Assembly (NCBI GenBank): GCA_002633005.1
Contig: NMRA01001158.1
Span: 9,686 to 46,560 of the forward strand
DNA length: 36,875 nt
Source of the DNA: Phoronis australis
Lineage: Eukaryota; Phoronida; Phoronidae
Direction of reading: 5' to 3'
Shown here: positions 1-11,600 of the stretch, piece by piece
How positions within the stretch are numbered: position 1 is the first letter of the stretch
Layout: each line of letters starts with the position of its first letter
Notes under the pieces: model-generated
What the model was told of the DNA's origin: nothing
What the model saw: the letters and a program-made list of their open reading frames with translations, nothing else
Database searches by the model: none
Translations under genes and position numbers: made by a program

Positions 1-80
1 GGTGCGAAGGACTGACGCGGGGCAAAATCCTGGCTAATACTCTGCCCTGTCCCCCACTCAAAATCCTGGATCCGCCCCTG
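1..80 (-). mobile_element. hAT-like transposon terminus (cut by window edge)
   Basis: Read on the minus strand from position 80, the sequence begins CAGGGGCGGATCCAGGATTT and runs into a G-rich stretch. CAG-initiated, GGCGGATCCAGG-type ends are common on hAT-superfamily elements and their MITEs in invertebrates. Only this end is in the window, so the other terminus and the 8-bp target duplication cannot be checked. The superfamily call is inference from the terminus alone. Confidence 0.4.
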
Positions 81-148
81 GAACGGGACTCTAAGTTGAC
101 TTCGTGAAGCGTGACAGGCCAGGGACAGGGTAGCCCACTAACTACATT

Positions 149-191
149 TAGTCAAGGAGTGTTGTACGGTTGTGCTGCACTCCTTGACTTA
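149..191. repeat. short inverted repeat (hairpin)
   Basis: AGTCAAGGAGTG (150-161) is followed after about 16 nt by its reverse complement CACTCCTTGACT (178-189). It could be a small foldback repeat or part of the neighbouring hAT-like material. No gene is attached to it. Confidence 0.5.
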
Positions 192-771
192 CAGTTTCGA
201 CACGGCCGTGCGTGTGGGCGGTGGGTGTGCCGGGCTGAGGCGCAGCGGTCCTAAACTCAGTCATTTGTGAAATGATGCGTTCTTGACATGGATTTGATGC
301 ATGTACTGTGGTTGATAATTCATCAGTATTCCTACTTCATGTTCTTTTGCAAATGCAAGTACGAACTCATTTTTCCGTACTCGTAAGACATGCGGGCAAT
401 TTTGGGTGCGCATGAAATCCGGGCCGATTGTTTTCGGTATAGGTATACAACTCAGTGTATCTAATAACTGAAGTATCGTTTATTTTTTAGTGTAAAAACA
501 TAAAAATTACTCCAGAGTCCGCAATTTTAGAACCTTCGGTATAGTGAACTGTTCTCATTTCCATCGATGTAAGCAACTAAATGCAACCAGATAAAAATTC
601 AAGCCATTCTCCGACTAAATATTTCCGTCCGAGTATGGAATGAGGTATAATCACTCATTTAAACACACCTGATTTGAAAGTTTGTTAGGGGTTAACGCTA
701 GAACGACCACTTTCTGGACCACATTTCAACTGAATTTGAGTCTCGTCCTTTGCGAGCAATCGTCACGTGTA

Positions 772-1092
772 TGGTAGGCCAAGTGCGACATAAGTCCTAT
801 TTATTTCAGGTAATAATTCGCGATTTATTCCACTAACAATTATTTAGCCAATCAGAAGCCAGGAATAATCACTGTAATTTCCAGTAATTAGTATTTTTCC
901 AGTAACAATTATTTATTTCTGGAATAAATCAATCAAACGGAGGCCAGGATTAATTACTGTAATAAATATTTATTACAGGAATTAATAATTATTTCAGTAA
1001 TAAATATTTACTACAGTAATTATTTCTGGCTTCTGATTGGTTAAAGAATTATTGCTGTACTAAATCGCACTTATGTCGCATTTGGCCTTCCA
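772..1092. mobile_element. AT-rich MITE with long terminal inverted repeats
   Basis: The left end TGGTAGGCCAAGTGCGACAT is mirrored at the right end, whose reverse complement reads TGGAAGGCCAAATGCGACAT. Further in, AGCCAATCAGAAGCCAGGAA pairs with the complement of TTCTGGCTTCTGATTGG. TA dinucleotides flank both ends and may be the target duplication. The interior is full of CAGTAAT and AATAAATATT motifs. There is no coding capacity, so this is a non-autonomous foldback element. Confidence 0.7.
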
Positions 1093-1792
1093 TACGCTTG
1101 GAGAGCAAACTGGGGTCAGACAGAAGTTATTATTAGCTACGCTCTGACCGAGTGGTGACGACTCACAGCTTTTCGCGCAATTTACAAACCCGTATACCGA
1201 ATTCTTAATTCCAGCGAAAACTTAAGAAATTTTCGCAAACCGTCGTTTGCTTCAACTTGCAACATTTTGCAGTTGTGTGGCCTGTTGAATGGCGTTTACA
1301 AAGTGATTCACACCTCCACTTTCTTGAAACCACTTCTGAGACTGTCGTCTGGGCGCGCGGCAGGCTGGGTCATGCAAGTTGCACCAGGTGTATCGTGGGC
1401 CGATGAGACCAGGAAAGTATCGTAAAGTACGATCGAAACTTCGCTCTTGTTACAATCGTAAACGTTGTATCCAATGAGAAATTGATTTGTGTATAAAAGG
1501 AATCCTACGTTGACTCCCTTACCTGTCGAGATTACACAACTCGACAGTTTTGCGTACCTCGAGGTCTGCCGGCATTGAAAAAACACCATATTGTTGTGGT
1601 TAATTACATTGCCTCAGGGTGCTGATGTTATCGTTCTCTAATTAATTAATTAGATCCATCACAAACACAGTGGGGGCGACTGAACAAGAAATGACTTTTA
1701 CAACCTAAAACGTTTGTATGATGTTGCCATCATGTTCCTCATATAATTCTTCTGGTTGTGCAATCCAACTGGGCTAATTACCATACCACCAG

Positions 1793-1942
1793 CATGGGCG
1801 GCGCACCATAGGGGGCTGGGGAGACTATAGCCCCCACTTTTTTCAGTGCTACGCCGTACATAGTCTATAGGTGGTGCCCCACAGGAGGCTGAGGGGGCTT
1901 TAGCCCCCCCCCCCCCAATTTTTCAGTGCTGTGCCGCCCATG
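1793..1942. mobile_element. 150-bp MITE with 5-bp target duplication
   Basis: The termini CATGGGCGGCGCA and TGTGCCGCCCATG are inverted repeats with one difference. Both sides are flanked by ACCAG (1788-1792 and 1943-1947). The two halves resemble each other as a diverged tandem copy (GGGGGCT, then a poly-C tract, then TTTTTCAGTGCT). It is non-autonomous; superfamily is uncertain. Confidence 0.6.
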
Positions 1943-2611
1943 ACCAGGTATGAGCAGTTGAAAGCCAGGTGTCATCGTAAAATTGAACGCTCGTTATTTT
2001 ACGCTATTATTCTTGCGCTCATAAAATATGAGAGAAAGTTTACGCTCAAGCTGTTTTGAGAACATTGCGTATAGCGTAGTGAGAGGATGTTCCGAAGGAG
2101 GGTAGTCAGACTTGGTTATTCTAGCCCGGTAATACCTAACTTTATTAACCTAGGACCACATATTCAGTACTCCCAGTGATTCATTCTTTTTCACGAATTT
2201 TGAACTCAAAATATACGAGAGTAAAACTACGAGTGTACCACTTCTTCAGAGCTCTCACGACCTACAAACCGTTGGATATAACGATTACGGTAGTAAACTA
2301 CGAGCGAAGTCTCGGTCGTACTGCGAGCGTATATTACGGGCGACACTAAATTCTTCTCAATGAACAGCCCAAGATACAGCTGCAACTTGCGCTGGCGCGC
2401 TCTTTTTCAGAAAGCGGAAACTATTCTATGACCGCACTCACTTTCGGCTTTGAGCGGACAATCATTGATCATTGATTATTGTTATCGTATTTACTGTGCG
2501 ACTCCGGTCCAGTCTATACAGGTTGTGTGCTGTACACTGACGTCGGCGTACTTGACGAGTCGACTACAGCTCCCCGGGTTACGTGTCAACTGCCAAGGTT
2601 TCATTGCAATC

Positions 2612-2685
2612 ATGCCGCGTACATCGAGTAGACGAAGGAATGCCTCGTCTCCACCCGAGGGTCCTCCGAGCTCCCGAGCAAGATT
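2612..2685 (+). CDS. Candidate first coding exon of the transglutaminase
   Basis: The ATG at 2612 opens a short Arg/Ser/Pro-rich peptide ([17 protein letters not shown], then PPSSRARL) that ends at a textbook donor, GTAAGTAAG, at 2686. The exon ends in phase 2, exactly what the 13176 acceptor of the next recognised exon needs, and the joined model keeps frame to the final stop. Low-complexity basic N-terminal tails occur on some transglutaminases, such as the TGM1 type. The open frame extends upstream to an ATG at 2450, but 2612 is preferred because the upstream peptide looks like translated leader. The link spans 10.5 kb and is not proved; another exon may lie between. Confidence 0.38.
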
Positions 2686-5600
2686 GTAAGTAAGACATTA
2701 TATACGGCTAGAAACCAATATTGGTTCCTAGTATACGGTTATCAAAGTGAATTAGATTCTAGATTCCGTAAAGCATTGAGGTGGCAAGAGAATAGGCGTG
2801 ACACCAAAGAATTGTTTAAATCACCTCTGGATGCTTTCAGGGTTACTGAGAACACACTAAACACGTACAACTTGCCAAAAGACTATTCATTCCTTTGGCA
2901 GAAACCGATAATTAACTGGTGAAAGCCAAATATGTTGAGCGTAACCACACCCGCAGTAATTTATGGTAAGTCAAAGTGGACACATTTCGGAAGTTTTGCC
3001 ACTATATTCCATATATTTTGACTTCTTCGCCAGGTATATTCCGAATTTATGCCCCCTCCCCTAAAATTTAGTAATATCAGTCAATTTAAATGCTGATGTT
3101 AATTCGATTTTATACCCGTTGATTCATTGACTACTTTACCGATAAATCAGGGGATATCGAATTAATAGCCCCATCTAATATCGATTGATCAAAACTGGTA
3201 AATTGATGAGACATTGAAATTCAGAATATGTGGTGGTAGGGTAGATAGTCCGGTTTACAGCTGCTCGCCAGCATAATAACACGTAACGTACTACTGAAAT
3301 CGAGGAATGTATGAGGGCATAGTGTGAAGGGTAAGTGCAGCTAGTCAAAGACCTCTTAACAACAAAACTATTTCTCCAAACGCAACCTTATGCAACATCA
3401 TCGGTGGGTAATGTTTGCGTTTTCGTCCAAATGTATGCCCTTTTTGAAAAGCAAAATCTGTTAGCCATAAGCGAAATAAAGATAGCGGCTTATTATTTGT
3501 TCAGGCTTATTGTCCTCTGGACTTGCTCAAACACTTCACTTTTGGCGCTCAATGCATGCGCCCAAGGATAAGAAATGCGAACCTCTGTCTCCCGATATAC
3601 AACGAAATGAATGAAACGGTAACCGGTCATCTAGGTGCTCATCGTCCCGAGAATGTATTCGCATTTAAAGTAGATGGCGTACAGGAGGCGTGAAGCTCTT
3701 TAGATGAACATTAAAAGCAATGTAACATTTAATCCTCGAACTGGACCTGTTCTCAAGAGTTAGTGGTTTATCAAAATGACATGTCTGGCGAATTATCTGA
3801 ATTTGGATGACGGTGTGAAAGTGGGCATCGAGTGAAAAGGATTACATTTTAATGCAGTCTAGGGTTAAACCTTATACTACATTATCGACGTCATCTGACT
3901 CGCCATGAAAGTAAATTCTTTGCTCTCACGCCTTTGTTTGCGTACAGGAGCTCAAGTTTCTCGGTTTTGTATTTCTTCTAGCGGTGTTATATTATCTGAC
4001 ATTCACACAATCCGTCGGCCCTTTTCAAAAACAGGCTCCGTTGTCCATTCGCAGCATTATCTTGAATACTCGGCTCACGGGGCTGGGTACTTCTATACAT
4101 AGTATAAACGGGACGTGCCCCGCAACAGACAAAATGCCTATTCGACACGTGAAATGCATGCATTTTTGAACAGCAAGTTTTTGCTATATTTTTATTTCCA
4201 CTATCACTAATTAAATACGTATTTTAAGCCTCACATGCAGTGCCACACTTGAAATTTGTTTATTACACAACACACATGCATAATTAAAAAGTGAAATCGT
4301 ATAAATTGTCAATAAATAATTAAAAAAATAAATAGATAACACCTGAACGCGCATGCCACCAAGATTATTGTTATTTTCATGGTGGTCCATACAAATACAT
4401 GGATAAATATGAACAGGTGATACGAATGATAGGACACATAATATTATAATTATTGTATTCATTTCTTTTTTATAATACTTGCCTGTACAACAGTCGATGT
4501 TCAGGAAATTACAACACGTGGGCCTGTTCCAAGAAACTGACTAAAATTCATTTTTTAAGATTTGTCTCAACTTCCAAACTTTGAAACTTAATTCCTAAGT
4601 GGTAAGTTAGTCAAACTTTCAAGTTGGGTATTTAAAACAAACAAAAAGCGAACAAATTTAAAGCCTGTCTCATGAAAAACAAAAACCAACGCAATCTTTA
4701 CAGTTGTAAATGAAACCCTAAAACTCCCAGAAAACATGTTGACTTTTATCTAGGTTCCTAGCTTTTATCGAGACAAATGGCTTATTCAAACTTGAGATCT
4801 CTTTGTTGGAACGGACTTGAGACAAATTGAATTTTTTTCTTGGGAAAATTGACTTAAATTTAAAATTTGTCTTAGATATGTCAGTTTTCTTGTAACGAGT
4901 CCCATATCTGTAAAGCATACATCTGAATTCCTGATCTTCCAACAGCTGTGAGACATTATTTGTGTCGTAATTTATGCTTCTTGTAGTGCATAACTTCGAC
5001 TAACTTCGTTCCCGTTTTGGATAAAATGTCCATTGTGTCGTATGACGTAACAAGCCCCCAGATCACCCTCAACTAAATACAAAAGGGATTGGCGAACTGT
5101 TGCGGTTCAAAGGCCAGACTGGCAGCGGTGCACTTCTTGGAGAGAATTTGAGCTAGTGATACTTAATACGAGGAACCAGCAAGAGATATCTTGGTTCATA
5201 ATTTGATATTTCCTTAACACATTGTGAGCCTCTTAAGAAAGAACAAGAACTAATTGCTCCTTCACCCCTATAAATCTAACATTGCATTGTTTCTCGACAT
5301 TTTAAAAAGATTTTTACTAACTTTGGTGATACCACCAAAAGCTGGTTCCGTCACCCGCTGGTGCGCCAGTGATACATGTACCTCCCTATGAACAGTAGAA
5401 ACTTCAAATAAGACACTTCCCCAGCAGTACGTGCCATACAAGGGATAGTTTGTTATGACTGAGGTGGAAAGTCCTCCTCGCAGTCGTCCTGCTGTCTGAG
5501 CTAACCACACTTACCCGGCACTTACTTGGCAGACTTGAAAGGAATTTAAACATTTTCGGAGACTGACAACAATAATAGAACTTTAGTTTATTTTAAACAT

Positions 5601-8600
5601 TTAAATGGGATTCTCAAAATCTACTTTAATAGATAAAACAGACAACAAAGCCGATATCAGTGTCCTTTGTAACATTTGCTAAGCCATTTGTCTCGATAAA
5701 AGCTAGGAACCTAGATAAAAGTCAACATGTTTTCTGGGAGTTTTAGGGTTTCATTTACAACTGTAAAGATTGCGTTGGCTTTTGTTTTTCATGAAACAGG
5801 CTTTAAATTTGTTCGCTTTTTGTTTGTTTTAAATACCCAACTTGTTTAATCGATGAACATAGCTGATAGAATTCCACGTAGATAAAACTCAAGTGCTTAA
5901 TGTTTGTAGAGGCAAAAAGTCTGTCACCTCTGCAAACGCGATCCAGTCTCGCGATAACTTTTTACACCCGTGACGTGGTGTGAGCCGGTATGACGGTATT
6001 AAATTACCCGGGAGATCAAACTGAACTAACAGTTGAGCTGTCTCAAACTGAACTAACAGTTGAGCTGTCTCAAACTGAACTAACAGTTGAGCTGTCTCAA
6101 AATGACTAACAGTTGAGCTGTCTCAAACTGAACTAACAGTTGAGCTGTCTCAAACTGAACTAACAGTTGAGCTGTCTCAAACTGAACTAACGGTTGAGCT
6201 GTCTTAGTTTTAAGGTTACTGTTTTCATATTGCATGAATCTCTTCATTACTAACTTCAGCGCATAATTTGTCGGGTCAAAAATTGTTTGAGACTTGACAC
6301 CGACAGATTTTCTTTTCAAGGAGTAAAAGGTGTGGTAGACACCGAGAAGAACGTGTTTGTGATACATTTTTAAATCAAAATGCGTCACATATTGTCATCC
6401 CTAGTCAGTTCACTAAATGTCGCAAGTACATAAAAGTTATTGAGAGACTGGGACCGGTGCATTTACGTCATCTCTTCAGTTGGGCCTAGTTGACTTGATA
6501 TAAACAGATTCAAAATCTCTTCTAAAGCGAATAAGTAAAAAATGATTTTCTGTGGCTACATGTAACTAACACGGTTGTCTTATGAAAAACGTGAATATCC
6601 AGCTCTGGTAGAGTTTGGGATCCATATACCGGGTACCTTTAGAATAATTGTTTCAATTTAGCACTCAGTCTGCAGTCGACTTGACCGTTTTCCCATACCA
6701 GTTCCTCTCGGCACAACTACAGTGACTACCTCGCCTTGCGCATCTTCCACAGGACCACTGTCATCAAAAGTTTGAACTCTACAATTTTGTTTAATTTCAA
6801 TTTGTAGCCAAGATGCTGTGGTGCGTGATGGCACACTCTGCGAGGCCAAAACGTACGTACCTACCCTAGTGAGAGCTTTGCGGTTAACAGGTAGCAGCAC
6901 TGCGCGCAACAAGTCACGTGGCGCTTAAATATCGCGCGCTGGATTGTTGCATAATCCCCAACACCGTGAGCTGATTTCCGGGGATGTGATTTGCTCATTT
7001 TTCGTTTGGAAAATTATGATACGAGTATGAAAACAAAGCGGCAAAATTTTCAAGCATTAAGCTCGTTCCCCCAATGCAACAGCTTGTGAATATTAGAAAT
7101 AATCATAGCCAAATTCATGCGCGCAACCAGGGGGGGGGGGGTTCGGGAGGCTCGAACGAGCCCCCCCCCCATTTGGCGAATTGGGCAAAAAAGTCCGCCT
7201 CGGAAAAACAAAAAGTCCGAGAAAACGGGACAAAAGTCCTCTAAAAAAAGCGTAAAATTACAATTCACAGCTCCGATCGTGGTACCCCTTTTTTTTTGTT
7301 TTTTAGTCCTCCCGCTTTTATGTTAGTAAAAGGTACACATCGTCGGAAATTCGAGCCCCCCATATTAAAGGCTGGGTGCGCGCAGGAAATTAGTGTTGAT
7401 TTCATGACTGTATTTCTCGCCTGTAGTTTGTGTCAGGTGCTTTTGAAGGCCTAAATTCTGATGCTATGTATTTAATCTTCTGAAACGATTGATTGTCGTG
7501 ATAAATACTTCACTGTCAAACAAATGTTGTTCTTCTGACAATGGCAAAACTTTTTATTGTGTACCGCCCGGGCAAAGTTTAAATTTGTTTGAAAAAATCA
7601 TGCCACAGCCGTCCCTGCAGAACTGCGCCGAAGAAAACGTGGAACTTTCATTCAAGTTAAATGTTTAATTGACATCTATAACGAATCATTATCGGTGTAA
7701 TGACAAAAACGAGTAGGTTCTCTTAGCCGCACTAACGAGATTACATCCTTGGTCCCATCAAGTCGAGCAGCGCCACCTGTTAGCTGTAAATTTCTTATAG
7801 TTGATTGGGCACCTTTTGCTCTATCAGTAGTTGCTTTCCGTTTGAGACTGCTTCGTCTTTGTTTCCATTACAAAGTCAGTATCAGAGACAACCTCCATAA
7901 AAATCAGTGAACTTCCACACTGAAGCACTTACGTGTTGACGTGAGAAGAAGACTAGAACCAACTGTCCTGCACGTTCACGCCCAATAAAAACATTCGTAT
8001 TCTATGGACGTTTATGAAGATTTTACGTCGGTTGACTTAATAAAAATACTGTTGCTGAGCAAACCAATATTGCAGTACTTATTTTTCAGGGTGGATGAAC
8101 CAACTTTCCGAAGTAGAGGTATTCATCAGGGCGGAGTGACGTCATTGGTTGGAAGGCGGCCCTTGAGGACAAAGCCGAACTCGTATTATGCGGTCTTGCA
8201 ACCTTTAGAGGCAAAGGGTGATTTTCACTTTTTGGTTGTCTTAGTCGCGCGGGATTTTTCCATGGTGGAGTTGGGAGGGACGTACTGTCAACTGGCATCA
8301 GTTGTCTCGGCTGGGTATTTTGCTCGCGGGTCTCGTTCGGGTGGGTAGCCAGCATCATAGAACCATAGATTAAATGACTATTTAATCTATGAGAGAACTC
8401 GCCTCGGATGCCAGTGGGTAAATAAAAGACGTCATGACTTCCGGTGTCGTGTAAATATGTTTCGCTGGTTACCAAGTTTTTCGGTAAATGTAAGTTCCCT
8501 GAAGTAGTACGTATTCTTTTACACAGGCGCTCGAATTTCTGGATGACTCATAACCATTTCTTAGTAGTGAGTGACGTCAGTGATGATTGAGGAACAGATA

Positions 8601-11600
8601 AACTCAAGCGCCTGTGCTCTTTTAGGGAAAAGAACACAGCCCGGTGAACGAATCTTGTTGATAAACCATCAAAGTAACTTTTTAGTTTTAGACCTCGCTG
8701 TTAATTAATTAGTTTTGGCATTTTTTCTTACATTTCGGAGTTTGTTGAGCCAAAGTGACCTACATTTAGGGTAACCTAGTTGTTCATAGTTTGCTGGTCA
8801 TTAGATTTTTAAATCATATTTCAACTTGTTACTGATTTGATGGAAAATTAAAAAATTACTGCAATGAATGATACTGGCAAATACCGACTTACTCAAGTGA
8901 AAATATATCATTCCTAAGAGGACGAATACAGAAATGCATCCACAGGAAACTTGTTCAGCAACATGAGGAAACTTCAGTATTTACCGTGACCCTGTTGCGA
9001 AATCACGACAGTTTACGAACAAAAACTCCAAGAGACACAATTCTTAAAAATTCCACGGATATCTCCCCATGATATTTCTTACAAGTGTCACGCACCTGGT
9101 CACGGGAGAGTCTCGCGCTTGTTCTTGTCTAACTAGGAGTAGTAAGTAGTAGATAATCTTTATTTAAAAGTCGGTGAGATTTAACAATGAAACGTTAGCA
9201 CAAGTGCTATTATCCGACAAATTTAAAATCTACAAAATGAAAATACTGAACTAAAATACTAGCTAATTCTTCAGTACGGAGAATATACAGAACTTAAACA
9301 TAAATATAAATACAAAAGTACACATACATGTTACGGAGCGTGTAGAAATCCGTATCATGAGTAAGAGTGGCAAATTCATTTAAGGCAGTACATTGTCTCA
9401 TTACTGATGGCAATGAGTTCCACAGCAAAGTACCTTTATGGGAGATTGAGTTACACCCGTAAGTCATCGTATTAAAGCGTTTCACATAGAGACAGTTTTC
9501 ACCTCTGAGACCGTATCCAGACTCTCTAAATTCAAGCTTTCCTGATAAAGGACAGGGTCCAATGATATGAACATTTTTGAATACTTCAATAGATAAACAT
9601 TTCAATCCGCCAACTAGTTAGAGAGCAGCTCCTAGCCTTATCTAAGTGTTGTGAGTCGCTTGACTCGCTGTCATTGAACACAAATTTTAAAGCACGGTGT
9701 TGTATCTTTTCCATTTTCCTACTCTTCTGTATTCCACATAGGTGCCAAACGAGGGGGCAGTGATTAAAATAGGATCTTATAAATGCGTAATAATAAGCTT
9801 ACTGTTAATGCCTAAAACATTACGAAGACGGAACAAGGCATTCATTTGTCTAGAAGCTTTTTTTGCAAACAACATCAACGTGCTCATGGAATTTTAACTG
9901 GCTGTCAAGTTGGACACCTAGCAGCTTAACGGACTCTTCACACTCAATCATAGTATCACCAGACATGATATACCTATCATTATTATGTACACGATTCCTA
10001 GAAAAATTATTGACTTAAATTTACCAGGGTTTACAGCCATTCTATTAGAGGAGAACCAATCCATTGCCATCTGCCCAGCTACCTTGAGGCTGAGGCGAAC
10101 TGCAGATAAAGAGGAGTCTGCTTGCAAGTGTCATCAGCGTAATTATATAGCTTACAGTGACCGCTTACAGCGTAAAATATATCATTGATAAAAATATTGA
10201 ATAACATGGGACCTACCTAAGACAGACCTTTGAGGAATGCCCTTGGGGACATTTAACCAGTCACTGACAGCGGAGCCAATTTTCACTCTCATCCTTCTAT
10301 CACTGAAATAGGACATTGTGAGGTATTCAATGTGCAGCCATAGGCTTTTAGTTTGGCAACAAGGAGCTCATGGGGGAGGCAATCAAAAGCCTTAGACAGA
10401 TCAATTAGTATGCACCCAGCAAATAAATTATTATCCAGAGCTAACCTTACATCTTCAGTTGGATGCAACAAGACATCCTGACAAGAAAAACCTTTACGGA
10501 AAGCACATAATTTTTCATTTAAAATTTCATCAAAATGTAGTTTCAATTGGTCTAGAATAAGTCGTTCAAAAACTTGGTTGACAACAGTTAGCACACTAAC
10601 TGGTTTATAACAGAATTTATTCATTCGGTCCCCTTTCTGGGCTAACCTGACTTCAGTTGGGTACTTTGTGTTTATCGCTCGCAGTGAAAGAAGTTAACAG
10701 CTACCAAAAATGTGGAGTTGGAATTCTTCGCCAAAATCGTCTTTTAAGCCTGTAGCCTATACTAATTATACAGCTTTGCTGGCCAAATAAGATTTGACAA
10801 AAATTAGTGTCATTAAAAACTACACTTTTCCTTGAGTAAACTAAGTTATTTGCCGGTGTTGGAAAGACTGAAGTTCTGCCGTCATTCTGTTATTAAAACT
10901 GTGAGCTATCTTTAGCGTTGGCTTTCGGCGCCATGAAATATTGAGTCACCTGAAGGCCATCTTCTTTTTTCGACGATTCTTCAATCTACTGGTCTTCTTC
11001 CACGAGGTTGTGCACATGTCACTACAAATTTCACTTCTTCACAAGTTTTTAGTATTTTTATAACATCAAATCGATTTTCAGACGAAGCTTTGCTGCTGCG
11101 AAGCTGTCATCATCTGATGTGTTGTCAACCAAACGTCTATAAAAACGGATTTAACTCAGTAAAAGCATGTTCTATGAAAGAAGAAAGCCTTTAGAATCTG
11201 ATATTTGCCATCCATAGCAAAATAATGACATCAGTACCACGGTCAGATTTCATTTGATATATTCTTCAAGAGGAAATCCCATGTTACAGTTCCGCTAACT
11301 TATCCTTTGGTTTTCATTTTATGCAACTTTTCATTTTTTCGTAAAAATCCTCATATTTTTGATAGTCTCTTGTGGAAAATGGGAACATCTTTAAAACAAT
11401 TCCTAACCTAACAGCGTTCTGGAGAACAATGCATGACGCAAAGCATCTGAATCGACCTTTCTGAGATTTGGGCAGTGTATAGGTTATTGTCGTACACAAT
11501 AGATGTCGCTAAAAAGGAAGACTAAAGATGGCAGCTTCCCGAGAGCATGACATTCCAGTAATATCCTTTGTGGTTTATTCGTGTACATACCAAACATTGC

